Source of the DNA: Avidehalobacter sp964569265
Lineage (GTDB): Bacteria; Bacillota; Dehalobacteriia; UBA4068; UBA4997
Assembly (NCBI GenBank): GCA_964569265.1
Contig: CAZMTO010000001.1
Coordinates: forward strand, 42,446-106,445
Direction of reading: 5' to 3'
DNA length: 64,000 nucleotides
Of the stretch, positions 1 through 7,854 are shown one piece after another. The notes beneath the pieces were generated by a model. That model had not been told where the DNA came from, ran no database searches, and saw nothing but the letters and a program-made list of their open reading frames with translations. How positions within the stretch are numbered: position 1 is the stretch's first letter; the number at the start of each line of letters is the position of its first letter. The position numbers and the translations under genes are program-made.

Positions 1-563
1 TAAATACACAAAAACGCAGGGAACTTAGCAGCCATCCAGGCCATCATTGCCGGCATGGCAATTACCATATACCACTGCATAAACTGCTTTGGTCTGCCAC
101 TTATTACCAAACTTTGTATAAGTGTGCTGGCACCTACCAAAAATACCATTATATAAGTGGTATCCACCTGCGCCAAATCAGGTATCCAAAAAAAGCGGTA
201 ATATTCCGGGTTAGAAGGTACAAAGTTGCTTAAGCCCCTGTATAAGCCGATCAAAATAGGGAACTGAATAAGCATAGGCAAGCAGCCGGCCATAGGGTTA
301 ACACCGTAATCCTGATACAGCGTCATAGTTTTTTGCTGCATAACCTCGGGGTTGTTGGCATACTTGGCTCTTATTTCTTCTAACTGCGGCTGAATTTGCT
401 GCATAGCAATGGTAGACTGCATTTGCTTAAAGTTTAGCGGCAGCAGCAACATACGTATTACCACGGCAATTACGATAATTGCCACAGCATAGCTGGGAAA
501 CCCCAAACTCATAGTTATCTGAAAAAGTTTTTCCAGACAACCCGAAACAAATTCATCAAACAT
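1..563 (-). CDS. yidC: YidC/Oxa1 membrane protein insertase (3' part cut by window edge)
   Basis: YidC inserts and folds inner-membrane proteins, alone or with SecYEG; F1Fo subunits are typical clients. I translated this frame from the ATG at 561-563; 187 codons are visible and the frame is open to the edge. Visible features are a first membrane helix (about residues 22-42), the conserved polar stretch with MQSTIAMQQIQPQLEEI, the family signature NPMAGCLPMLIQFPILIGLY (about 90-109) and further hydrophobic segments. It lacks the long periplasmic domain of Gram-negative YidC, so it is the short Gram-positive type. It is last in the leftward rpmH-rnpA-yidD-yidC cluster, the usual order beside oriC. 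Confidence 0.93.
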   Translation of the reverse strand, partial: MFDEFVSGCLEKLFQITMSLGFPSYAVAIIVIAVVIRMLLLPLNFKQMQSTIAMQQIQPQLEEIRAKYANNPEVMQQKTMTLYQDYGVNPMAGCLPMLIQFPILIGLYRGLSNFVPSNPEYYRFFWIPDLAQVDTTYIMVFLVGASTLIQSLVISGRPKQFMQWYMVIAMPAMMAWMAAKFPAFLCI

Positions 564-628
564 TAGTAAATTCCTTTTTATGTGTTACACTTTTAATGTA
601 GCGATACTTTCAATTTAATAAAAAACAG

Positions 629-877
629 CTATTTAACAGGGTCATACCCACCTTTGTTAAAGGGATGACACCTTAATATGCGCCGAAAGGCCATCCACCC
701 GCCCTTTAGCGGGCCATATTTGGTTATGGCATGTATGGCATAGGCCGAACAGGTAGGATAAAACCTGCACCTTGCACCAATATACGGCGAAATAAACCAC
801 TGATAGCATTTTATCAGCAGTATCATTAAAAACTGTATAAGCCGCAACGGCGCGGCGATAATTTTTTTTAAGGGCAT
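629..877 (-). CDS. yidD: Membrane protein insertion efficiency factor YidD
   Basis: YidD is a small membrane-associated protein that helps YidC-dependent insertion. The 82 residues contain the whole family core: an amphipathic N-terminus, YQWFISPYIGARCRFYPTCS with its paired cysteines, then GPLKGGWMAFRRILRCHPF and a C-terminal GGYDPV. Length is normal. It lies 36 bp downstream of rnpA and 65 bp upstream of yidC, so all are probably one transcript from the rpmH promoter. Confidence 0.95.
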   Translation of the reverse strand: MPLKKIIAAPLRLIQFLMILLIKCYQWFISPYIGARCRFYPTCSAYAIHAITKYGPLKGGWMAFRRILRCHPFNKGGYDPVK

Positions 878-913
878 AGCAATTACCCCAAAGCCAAAAG
901 CCGCTTTAAAGTG

Positions 914-1258
914 TTATCTGGGCTTTAGCCCGGCGGCATTTACCGCTTTTTTTATACGGTTGCGAAGGCTCTCCACTGTTTGCTCCTTCGCGGCCTGCCT
1001 TGCTATAAGTACATAATCATACCCCGGCACAAAAGCCGCAAGCTCTAATCGGCAGGCTTCTCTCAGCCTTCTTTTTACAAGGTTGCGCTCCACGGCTTTG
1101 CCTATCTTTTTAGATACCGAAAAGCCTATGCGCATACCCTTTTTGGCATACGATTGCCTGTAGCATAACACAAAGGCCGGATTTTTCAGCGACTTTCCGC
1201 TTTTATATACCCGCCGAAAATCCTGCCTTCTTTTTAAACGGTTTTCCTGCTTTAACAT
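914..1258 (-). CDS. rnpA: Ribonuclease P protein component
   Basis: This is the protein subunit of RNase P, which binds the catalytic RNA and the 5' leader of precursor tRNAs. The 114 residues include the basic N-terminus (LKRRQDFRRVYKSGKS), the beta strand FSVSKKIGKAVERN and the RNR-type signature AVERNLVKRRLREACR near residues 54-69. Length matches the family (about 110-120). It sits 45 bp after rpmH, the universal pairing. The ATG at 1256-1258 is the natural start. Confidence 0.97.
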   Translation of the reverse strand: MLKQENRLKRRQDFRRVYKSGKSLKNPAFVLCYRQSYAKKGMRIGFSVSKKIGKAVERNLVKRRLREACRLELAAFVPGYDYVLIARQAAKEQTVESLRNRIKKAVNAAGLKPR

Positions 1259-1303
1259 AGCTTACACTTCTCTATTAAACTGATTATAGCGGTTTGCCGG
1301 CAA

Positions 1304-1438
1304 TTAAGCAGACAAAACCTTGCGGCCCTTTGCACGGCGGCGGGCTAAAACCTTGCGGCCGTTTTTGCTGCTCATTCTGGCCAAAAAGCCATGAACTCTT
1401 TTATGCACGCGGTTTTTCGGCTGATAAGTTCTTTTCAT
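1304..1438 (-). CDS. rpmH: 50S ribosomal protein L34
   Basis: L34 is a 44-residue, highly basic large-subunit protein. I found it by translating the complement: it starts MKRTYQPKNRVHKRVHGF and ends GRKVLSA, an essentially canonical L34. The ATG complement is at 1436-1438 and is preceded on the minus strand by a GGAGGGAT-type ribosome-binding site. It is first in the leftward cluster and is transcribed from the promoter at 1566-1594. Confidence 0.97.
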   Translation of the reverse strand: MKRTYQPKNRVHKRVHGFLARMSSKNGRKVLARRRAKGRKVLSA

Positions 1439-1565
1439 CATCAATCCCTCCATTCTTTATGATGATCTTCCATAATTATCCCTGATATTGTGACTAAGCC
1501 CGGCTGTTGTTTGCGGCACATTTGCCATATTTGCCCACACTTGGCCATAGTAACAGGTAAATTAT

Positions 1566-1594
1566 ATCATAATCAAAAATATGCTTTTTGTCAA
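1566..1594 (-). promoter_or_regulatory. Predicted sigma-A promoter of rpmH-rnpA-yidD-yidC
   Basis: Reading the minus strand, a consensus TTGACA (1589-1594) is followed after exactly 17 bp by TATGAT (1566-1571), about 130 bp upstream of the rpmH start. It is divergent from the dnaA promoter. Confidence 0.8.
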
Positions 1595-1631
1595 GACCAT
1601 ATTAAAAAAAGATAATTAAATTAGTTTTAAC

Positions 1632-1677
1632 TTTTCCACAAAAATGCATTGCAAAAGTGGATAATTTTTGGTATTAT
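1632..1677 (+). promoter_or_regulatory. dnaA promoter with DnaA boxes in and above it
   Basis: TTGCAA (1649-1654) and TATTAT (1672-1677) with a 17-bp spacer form a good sigma-A promoter about 85 bp ahead of dnaA. A DnaA-box-like sequence (TTATCCACT on the minus strand, 1656-1664) lies inside the spacer, and TTTTCCACA (1632-1640) lies just upstream. Occupancy by DnaA would block polymerase, the classic dnaA autorepression layout; that regulation is inferred. Confidence 0.75.
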
Positions 1678-1691
1678 AAATAAGCAATTGA

Positions 1692-1736
1692 TTTTGGGGC
1701 GGCATTTTGTCCCCAAAGTGGGGATTGTTTCCCCAA
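1692..1736. repeat. G4/C4 inverted motif cluster in the dnaA leader
   Basis: TTTTGGGG (1692-1699), CCCCAA (1711-1716), TGGGGA (1719-1724) and CCCCAA (1731-1736) alternate in the dnaA 5' leader and can pair in several ways. The related TTTTTTGGGGAT occurs twice between dnaA and dnaN (3209-3220, 3305-3316). Function unknown; see findings. Confidence 0.55.
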
Positions 1737-1763
1737 TTTTGTTAATATTTACAGGTGATTATT

Positions 1764-3113
1764 ATGAAGTACGAGCTTTGGCCGCAAATTTTGCAGGAAC
1801 TTGCGGCACATTTAAGTCAGGAAACTATAAACCGCTGGTTTATGAACGTTATTGATGCGGAAAAAAACGGCAACACCTTATATCTAAAGGTACATACCGA
1901 AACCCAGGCCGACTGGATGATAAACCATTACACACCCTTTTTGCAGGAAAGTGTTAATAAGGTTGCCGGCGAATCTTTAGACATAAGCTACATAACCAAC
2001 GATGATGCCGCAGCCGGCCGTATGGAGCCGGCGCAGCAAACGCCCATATCCTTCAGCGACAGTTATTCTTTTGCGCAAAACAGCAACATAAGCCGCTTTA
2101 ACCCGCGCTACACCTTTGAAAGCTTTGTGGTGGGCAGCAGCAACCGTTTTGCCCACGCCGCCGCTTTGGCCGTAGCCGATAAACCGGCCAAAAATTATAA
2201 CCCGCTGTTTTTATATGGCGGCAGCGGCCTTGGCAAAACCCACCTTATGCACGCCATTGCACACCGCATATTGTCGGTTAGGCCCAACACCAACATTTTG
2301 TACACCTCTACCGAAACCTTTACCAACGACTTTATAGTTATGGTACGAGACGGCAAAATGGACAACTTTAAAGACAAATATCGCTACACCGATATTCTGC
2401 TGATTGACGATATTCAGTTTTTGGCCGGCAAAGATAAAGTGCAGGAAGAATTCTTCCACACCTTTAATGCTTTGTATGAACAGGGCAAGCAGATAGTTAT
2501 CAGCTCGGATAGAAACCCCAAGGAAATTGCCACGCTGGAAGAACGTCTGCGTTCTCGCTTTGAAGGCGGCCTGATAACCGATATTCAACCGCCGGATTTA
2601 GAAACCCGTATTGCTATTTTGCAGTATAAAGCCAAAATGGAAAATCTTAAAATTACCGAAGATTCCATAAGCTACATTGCCAGCAATATTCCTTCTAACA
2701 TCCGCGAGCTGGAGGGCGCACTTAACCGTGTAAAATATTATGCCATTGTCAACGAATCTAAAATTATTGATTTGGGACTTACGCAAAAGGCTATGGACGA
2801 TATTTTGCCCAACAAAAAACGCCAGGCTCTAACCCCGGCGCTGATAAAAGACAGTGTTGCCAGCTACTTCAACATTCAAAGCAAAGACCTTGCATCGCCC
2901 CGGCGTGACCAGAGCATTACCAAGCCGCGGCACATTGCCATGTATCTGTGCCAGACGCTGCTTAATATGAGCCTAAACGAAATAGGGGAAAACTTTGGCA
3001 AGCGCGACCATACCACCGTGCTGCACGGCACCAAAAAAATTACCAACGATTTGCAGACCGACGTTAACCTGCAAAAAAACATAAAAGAGCTTACCGAGCT
3101 GATAACCGGCTAA
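1764..3113 (+). CDS. dnaA: Chromosomal replication initiator protein DnaA
   Basis: DnaA is the AAA+ initiator that binds DnaA boxes and melts oriC. Domain I is residues about 1-75, a short linker runs to about 110, and the AAA+ domain follows with Walker A GGSGLGKTH (about 152-160), Walker B ILLIDDIQFL (about 215) and a sensor-2 region. Domain IV carries the DNA-binding signature RDHTTVLHG near residue 420. Length is 449. An upstream in-frame GTG (1755) overlaps the AGGTG Shine-Dalgarno sequence, so I chose the ATG at 1764, about 6 nt after it. It is followed by a strong terminator and the oriC spacer, so dnaN has its own promoter region. Confidence 0.98.
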   Translation: MKYELWPQILQELAAHLSQETINRWFMNVIDAEKNGNTLYLKVHTETQADWMINHYTPFLQESVNKVAGESLDISYITNDDAAAGRMEPAQQTPISFSDSYSFAQNSNISRFNPRYTFESFVVGSSNRFAHAAALAVADKPAKNYNPLFLYGGSGLGKTHLMHAIAHRILSVRPNTNILYTSTETFTNDFIVMVRDGKMDNFKDKYRYTDILLIDDIQFLAGKDKVQEEFFHTFNALYEQGKQIVISSDRNPKEIATLEERLRSRFEGGLITDIQPPDLETRIAILQYKAKMENLKITEDSISYIASNIPSNIRELEGALNRVKYYAIVNESKIIDLGLTQKAMDDILPNKKRQALTPALIKDSVASYFNIQSKDLASPRRDQSITKPRHIAMYLCQTLLNMSLNEIGENFGKRDHTTVLHGTKKITNDLQTDVNLQKNIKELTELITG

Positions 3114-3132
3114 GCTGTTAACACCAAAATTT

Positions 3133-3174
3133 AAAAAAGCTTTTCATCTGGAAAACAGGTGAAAAGCTTTTTTT
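3133..3174 (+). terminator. Rho-independent terminator of dnaA
   Basis: A 16-bp stem (3135-3150 with 3156-3171, one G-U pair) has a GAAAA loop and is followed by a run of T to 3174. It lies 20 bp after the dnaA stop. Confidence 0.92.
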
Positions 3175-3537
3175 GTGCAGCAAAACAGTGTAAATATTAA
3201 AGGTTGTATTTTTTGGGGATATATAGTATAATAACCCTACAACGTTTTTGGTTATCCACAGAGTTTTTAACAATTCTGGAAAACTTTTAAACTTTACACG
3301 TTGATTTTTTGGGGATTATAAAATTCGGTGTTGGATAATTGATTTTTTTCAACAAAATGTTTATAATTTTTAACAGGCTTTTCCCAGCCGTCAAAGCCGC
3401 ACGGTTTCTGGTTTTCCAGAGGTTTTAAACATTTTTAACAACACCTAATACTACTACTGCTAAACTTTATAATAATAATAATATATGCAGCGTAAATTTT
3501 ACTTATTACCAATTACACAATTTTTAAGGAGACCGCT
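3175..3537. other. Putative oriC between dnaA and dnaN
   Basis: This 363-bp AT-rich spacer has a perfect DnaA box TTATCCACA (3252-3260), degenerate boxes on the minus strand at 3330-3338 (TTATCCAAC) and 3275-3283 (TTTTCCAGA), and TTTTCCAGA on the plus strand at 3412-3420. Downstream come a TACTACTACT run (3449-3458), whose complement reads as TAG-type DnaA-trio repeats, and a TAATAATAATAATAT stretch (about 3470-3484), both candidates for the unwinding element. TTTTTTGGGGAT occurs twice, 96 bp apart. An AAGGAG ribosome-binding site for dnaN ends the region. Confidence 0.8.
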
Positions 3538-4647
3538 ATGAATTTTAACTGCCAAAAGGAAGATCTGCTTTACGGCGTACAGATAATCGGCAAAGCCATA
3601 TCTTCTAAAAACACCATGCCCATACTTAACGGTATATTGATTATTGCCGAAGACCAGCAAATTACACTTAGAGCAACCGACCTTGATATTGCTGTTCAAT
3701 GTTCGGTACCGGCCGATGTAGCAGAGGAGGGCAAGCTGGTTATTGCCGACGGCAAACGTTTTATTGACATTGTACGCCAGTTGCCTAACAACAATATCAA
3801 CATAAGCCTGATAAACGACTGTGATATTAACATTAACTACGGCATTTCTTCTATCAATGTAAAAGGCTTTGAAAGTGAACAGTTTCCGCAGTTGCCCGAT
3901 ATGCAGGGTGATGTAAGCGGCACTATGCCGGGCAGCGTGTTTGCCCGCGTTACCAAGCAAACATCTATTGCTGCTGCCAATGATGATATTCAGCCGATAC
4001 TTACCGGCATTATGATGGACATTAAAGGTGCCGATGTTAATTTTGTGGCAACCGATTTTCATCGCCTTACCATGACCAAAAGCGTATGGCAAACCGCCAA
4101 CACCGCCGCAGTGCAGGTTATTGTTCCGGTAAAAACCATGTTAGAGGCTGCTGCCCTGGCAGACGGCGAAGAAGTTGTGGAGCTTACCATTAACCGCAGC
4201 AATATTTGCTTTACCATTGGTTCTACCATTATAATCTCGCGGCTTATCTCCGGTCAGTTCCCGGACTATATGTCGATTATACCCAAAGAGGAAATTCTGG
4301 TACACCGGATTTTTGTTGATAAAAACCTGCTTAACAGCTCGCTTAAACGTGCCAGCATTTTAAGCAAAGATGCCAACAATACCGTAAGGCTGGAATTTAA
4401 GCCCGAACAGATTATTATGACGGCCAACACCAGCGAAATCGGCAATATCAGAGAAATTATACCTGCTAACGTTGCCGGTGATGACCTGCTGGTTGGTTAT
4501 AACCTTAAATATATTTTAGACTTTTTGCGTGTAAGCACCGGCGACGGCGTATACCTTAAGCTGTCCGGTAATCTTACCCCCGGCACTATGACTGAGGAAG
4601 ATAACGAAGGCTTTGTTTATATTATTTTGCCTTTAAGATTGGTTTAA
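3538..4647 (+). CDS. dnaN: DNA polymerase III beta sliding clamp
   Basis: DnaN is the dimeric ring clamp that tethers DNA polymerase III to DNA. The 369 residues match the family in length and show its three-fold architecture: the N-terminal MNFNCQKEDLLYGVQIIGKA, the NTMPILNGI motif around residue 25-30, and the C-terminal end FVYIILPLRLV, equivalent to the canonical P-M-R-L tail. The ATG follows AAGGAG with good spacing. It lies between oriC and the S4-domain gene as in most Bacillota. Confidence 0.98.
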   Translation: MNFNCQKEDLLYGVQIIGKAISSKNTMPILNGILIIAEDQQITLRATDLDIAVQCSVPADVAEEGKLVIADGKRFIDIVRQLPNNNINISLINDCDININYGISSINVKGFESEQFPQLPDMQGDVSGTMPGSVFARVTKQTSIAAANDDIQPILTGIMMDIKGADVNFVATDFHRLTMTKSVWQTANTAAVQVIVPVKTMLEAAALADGEEVVELTINRSNICFTIGSTIIISRLISGQFPDYMSIIPKEEILVHRIFVDKNLLNSSLKRASILSKDANNTVRLEFKPEQIIMTANTSEIGNIREIIPANVAGDDLLVGYNLKYILDFLRVSTGDGVYLKLSGNLTPGTMTEEDNEGFVYIILPLRLV

Positions 4648-4676
4648 TTAAAATATAATAGCGTTGGTGTAAAATT

Positions 4677-4898
4677 ATGCATAAAGTAACAGTTCAAAGG
4701 TTCCCCATAACGGTGGTGCAGTTTTTAAAGTGGGCCGGTGCGGTGTTAACCGGCGGCGAAGCTAAAGAGCTGGTGAGAGAGGGTTACATAAAGGTTAACG
4801 GCAGCGTGTGCAGCGTTGCCGGGCATAAGCTGGCCCCCGGCGATACCGTAGAAATTTTGGGAGAAGAAGATATTTGCTATTTGGTGGCACAGGAATAA
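4677..4898 (+). CDS. S4-domain RNA-binding protein, YaaA/RlbA type
   Basis: This 73-residue protein is almost entirely an S4 RNA-binding domain: FLKWAGAVLTGGEAKELVREG, then GYIKVNGSVCSVAGHKLAPGDTV. Its place between dnaN and recF is that of B. subtilis yaaA, linked to late large-subunit assembly. The role here is inferred from family and position. The start has no strong Shine-Dalgarno sequence. It ends before a hairpin at 4905-4929 that may separate it from recF. Confidence 0.88.
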   Translation: MHKVTVQRFPITVVQFLKWAGAVLTGGEAKELVREGYIKVNGSVCSVAGHKLAPGDTVEILGEEDICYLVAQE

Positions 4899-4904
4899 AA
4901 AAAG

Positions 4905-4936
4905 TAGGCGTACAAGCTTTGTGCGCCTATTTGTTT
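4905..4936 (+). terminator. Hairpin/weak terminator between S4 gene and recF
   Basis: An 11-bp stem (4905-4915 with 4919-4929, one G-U pair) and a 3-nt loop are followed by TTTGTTT. The broken U-run suggests partial termination or transcript processing ahead of recF. Confidence 0.65.
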
Positions 4937-4986
4937 CGGTAAAAATATAATGTTTTACATAATATTTGGCAGAGGAGGAAGAAAGG

Positions 4987-6114
4987 TTGCTGCAATTAAA
5001 TAATTTGCTGCTGCGTAATTTTCGCAATTATAAAGAACAGCAGCTTAATTTTCATCCTAAGCTTAATATTATTTGCGGTGATAACGCTCAGGGCAAAACC
5101 AATTTGTTAGAAGCTATTGCCTATTTAAGCCTGGGATCATCGTTTAGAGAGCAAAGCGAGGATAAAATAAAAAACCGCAACAGTGACTTCTTTTTTTTAA
5201 AAGCCCTGCTTTGCACCAAAGACGGTGAACACAGCCTGTCGGCAGGGTATCAGCGGCGGCAGCGCTTTTGGAAGAAGGACGAAGTTCCCTGTAAAAAAAT
5301 AAGTGAAGTAGCCGGCTTGTTGCATACGGTGGTTTTTCAGCCGGAAGATTTGGAGCTGGTTAAAAAAGGGCCGGAGATAAGGCGCCATTTTTTGGATAGG
5401 GAAATGATACAGCTTTACAGCGGCTACCATATTTATTTGGGCAATTATAAAAAAGCCCTGCTGCAACGCAACAATTTTTTAAAGCAGCTTGATTTTACCG
5501 TAAAAGATGCCGATGAGCAGCTTGCGGTTTGGGAAGAACAGCTTGCCAAAAACGGTGCCCAAATAATTTATCGGCGGCAAAAAATTATTGAAAGGCTGGG
5601 CCAAATAAGCCGGCAAATACACAGCGACCTTACCGGCGGTGCCGAAGAATTGACCATAAAGTATGTTTGCGGTGCTGCGGATGTTGGTACACTGCCGATG
5701 CCGGCAGAACAAATTGCCGAAAACCTGCGGCAGGCGTATGCTGCCGGGCGGGATGAGGATAAGCGACGGCGTTTAACATTGCTTGGCCCGCACCGCGACG
5801 ATTTTAGAATTTATATTAACGGCACAGATGCGCGCTACTTTGGTTCTCAGGGGCAGCAGCGCACGGCGGCTTTGGCCTTAAAGCTTTCGGAAGTTGAATT
5901 GGTGTGGCAGGAATCTGTCTATTACCCGCTGCTTTTGTTAGATGATGTGTTTTCGGAGTTGGATGCCGGCCGCCGCAAGGCACTTTTGCGGCTTATGCTT
6001 AATAAAGCACAGATATTTATAACCGCAACCGAAGCAGGCACCGATTTAAGCGCGGTGCCCAGTGTGGATTATTTTATGTTTAATGTGCAAAACGGGCTGG
6101 CAAGGCGTGTTTAA
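4987..6114 (+). CDS. recF: DNA replication and repair protein RecF
   Basis: RecF is an SMC-like ATPase that loads RecA at gapped DNA with RecO and RecR. Visible are the N-terminal LRNFRNY, Walker A GDNAQGKTN near residue 32, and the C-terminal signature/Walker B region LLLDDVFSELDAGRRKALL. The frame also extends to a TTG at 4966, but the AGAGGAGGA there (about 4971-4979) is the ribosome-binding site. The TTG at 4987, seven bases later, gives MLQLNNLLLRNFRNY, matching RecF N-termini; length is then 375. It closes the oriC cluster; gyrB does not follow. Confidence 0.95.
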   Translation: MLQLNNLLLRNFRNYKEQQLNFHPKLNIICGDNAQGKTNLLEAIAYLSLGSSFREQSEDKIKNRNSDFFFLKALLCTKDGEHSLSAGYQRRQRFWKKDEVPCKKISEVAGLLHTVVFQPEDLELVKKGPEIRRHFLDREMIQLYSGYHIYLGNYKKALLQRNNFLKQLDFTVKDADEQLAVWEEQLAKNGAQIIYRRQKIIERLGQISRQIHSDLTGGAEELTIKYVCGAADVGTLPMPAEQIAENLRQAYAAGRDEDKRRRLTLLGPHRDDFRIYINGTDARYFGSQGQQRTAALALKLSEVELVWQESVYYPLLLLDDVFSELDAGRRKALLRLMLNKAQIFITATEAGTDLSAVPSVDYFMFNVQNGLARRV

Positions 6115-6235
6115 ATAAAGCTTTTACAGAGGTTTTAAACAGCAAGTACAGGTAATTTACCGCAGTGGGCTGCTAAAAGCCGTTAAAAACAATTTTAGAC
6201 ACCTTAGCGGCGGTTAAAAACAAGTGGATAACTAA
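6115..6235. other. Post-recF spacer with an isolated DnaA box
   Basis: The spacer has no gene. It contains a DnaA-box-like TTATCCACT on the minus strand (6223-6231) and two copies of GGTTAAAAACA-like sequence. It may titrate DnaA or be chance. Confidence 0.4.
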
Positions 6236-6269
6236 AAAAACCTTTGCCTTATTACAGACAAAGGTTTTT
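6236..6269. terminator. Bidirectional terminator between recF and the ABC operon
   Basis: AAAAACCTTTG (6236-6246) pairs perfectly over 11 bp with CAAAGGTTTTT (6259-6269). There are A-runs before and T-runs after, so it can serve recF rightward and the transporter operon leftward. Confidence 0.85.
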
Positions 6270-6287
6270 ATTTGCTTTATTTACTGC

Positions 6288-7073
6288 TCAGCTTTTAAGC
6301 ACCGAACGTAAAAAGCTTTTAAGCCGGTCGCTTTGCGGTGCATCAAATATCTGCTGCGGTGTACCCTGTTCAACAATGCGGCCGTCGGCCATAAACAGTA
6401 CACGGTCGGCAACTTCTTTGGCAAAGCCCATTTCGTGGGTAACAATTATCATCGTCATTTCTTCTTTGGCCAGCTTTTTAATAACGCTAAGCACTTCGCC
6501 GGTAATTTCCGGGTCTAACGCCGAGGTCGGCTCGTCAAACAGCATTACAGTCGGGTTCATTGCCAGACCGCGGGCAATAGCCACACGCTGTTTTTGTCCG
6601 CCGCTTAGCTGGCCGGGATAAACATCGGCTTTATCAGCCAAATCTACCATTGCCAGCAGGCGTTTTGCTTCTGCTTCGGCAGTGGCTTTATCCTGTTTTT
6701 TTACTTTTATGGGGGCATAGGTGATGTTTTTTAAGCAGGTCATATGCGGAAAAAGGTTAAAATGCTGAAAAATCATACCGATTTCACTGCAAATGCGGCG
6801 CACTTCTTTTTCCGGTGCATATTCGGCTTTACCGTTGGTTGATGTAACCATAGCTTCGCCGTCAACGGTAATTTCGCCGCTGTCAATTTTTTCCAGATAA
6901 TTAAGCGAGCGCAAAAAGGTGCTTTTGCCGCTGCCGGATGGCCCGATGATAGCAATGGTTTCGCCGCGGTTAACGGTTAAAGAAACATCTTTAAGCACTG
7001 TTAAATCGCCAAAGCTTTTTACAATATTTTTGGCAGCTATAATCGGCTGATTGCAATTTGCATTGTTGTTCAC
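6288..7073 (-). CDS. Polar amino-acid ABC transporter, ATP-binding protein (GlnQ/HisP type)
   Basis: This is the cytoplasmic ATPase of an amino-acid importer. Of 261 residues, Walker A GPSGSGKST is near 42-50, the Q-loop is in MIFQHFNLFPH, the ABC signature LSGGQKQR is near 155, Walker B VMLFDEPTSALDPE follows, and the H-loop is in IIVTHEMGF. The MTCLKNITYAPIKVKK stretch is typical of the PAAT family. It is last in the leftward operon binding protein-permease-ATPase. The substrate (glutamine, cystine or another polar amino acid) cannot be read from sequence. Confidence 0.93.
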   Translation of the reverse strand: MNNNANCNQPIIAAKNIVKSFGDLTVLKDVSLTVNRGETIAIIGPSGSGKSTFLRSLNYLEKIDSGEITVDGEAMVTSTNGKAEYAPEKEVRRICSEIGMIFQHFNLFPHMTCLKNITYAPIKVKKQDKATAEAEAKRLLAMVDLADKADVYPGQLSGGQKQRVAIARGLAMNPTVMLFDEPTSALDPEITGEVLSVIKKLAKEEMTMIIVTHEMGFAKEVADRVLFMADGRIVEQGTPQQIFDAPQSDRLKSFLRSVLKS

Positions 7074-7086
7074 AGGCTCACCCCCC

Positions 7087-7743
7087 TTAATTATTGCGAA
7101 CTTCGTGCTTGGAAAATTTCTTTTCCAGACGGTAAGAGTATTTGGTTAAAACTATGTTAAGGATAAGATATATAACGGCGGCCACCAAAAACGGCATAAC
7201 GCTGCCGTCGCGGTTCATGGCCGAGCGAGAATTTTTCATCAAATCGGCTACACCAATGGTAGAAACCAGCGCGGTATCTTTAACCAGCGTAATCATCTCG
7301 TTGGTTACGGCGGGCAGCACACGCTTTACAGTCTGCGGAATAATAATGCCGAACATTGTCTGACGTTGAGTTAAACCAAGGCAGGCTGCGGCTTCGTACT
7401 GGCCGCGCTCAATAGAGCCGATGCCGCCGCGGTAAATTTCGGAAAGATAAGCGGCATAGTTAAGCACAAAGGCAATAACGGCTGCGGTAAGCTCCGGCAG
7501 ACGAATGTTAAAGTAAATGGGCAGCATAAAGTAGATGAAGAAAAGCTGCAACATAAGCGGTGTGCCGCGGAACAGGCAAACATAGCCGCGGCAAAACCAG
7601 CGCAGCGGCAAAAAACGTGAATCACTGCCCAGTGCCAGCGGTAAGCCCAGCGGTATAGAGAAAATAAGTGTCATAAAAAACACAACCAGCGTAATTTTTG
7701 TACCCGCCAACAGAGAAGGCAAAATCAGTGTAATGTAATCCAA
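7087..7743 (-). CDS. Polar amino-acid ABC transporter, permease
   Basis: This is a PAAT-family inner-membrane permease with about five hydrophobic segments. The EAA loop appears as YEAAACLGLTQRQTMFGIIIPQ, where the ATPase docks. The open frame starts at a GTG (7776), but AAGGATGG lies about 8 nt before a TTG at 7743 that gives MDYITLILPSLLAGTKITL, so I chose that start (218 residues). It lies 13 bp from the ATPase gene and is separated from the binding-protein gene by the hairpin at 7791-7817. Confidence 0.9.
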   Translation of the reverse strand: MDYITLILPSLLAGTKITLVVFFMTLIFSIPLGLPLALGSDSRFLPLRWFCRGYVCLFRGTPLMLQLFFIYFMLPIYFNIRLPELTAAVIAFVLNYAAYLSEIYRGGIGSIERGQYEAAACLGLTQRQTMFGIIIPQTVKRVLPAVTNEMITLVKDTALVSTIGVADLMKNSRSAMNRDGSVMPFLVAAVIYLILNIVLTKYSYRLEKKFSKHEVRNN

Positions 7744-7790
7744 AATATATCCATCCTTAAAGCAATAATAAAGCACCTACAGCAAGAATA

Positions 7791-7817
7791 CGGCAAGGCT
7801 AATAAGCAGCCTTGCCG
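7791..7817 (-). terminator. Intercistronic hairpin after the binding-protein gene
   Basis: A perfect 10-bp stem (7791-7800 with 7808-7817) has a 7-nt loop but no clean U-run. Such hairpins often cause partial termination or protect the upstream mRNA, giving more binding protein than permease; that role is inferred. Confidence 0.6.
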
Positions 7818-7854
7818 CAAGCTTGTTATTTAAATTTGTTTGGTATACCAAATG

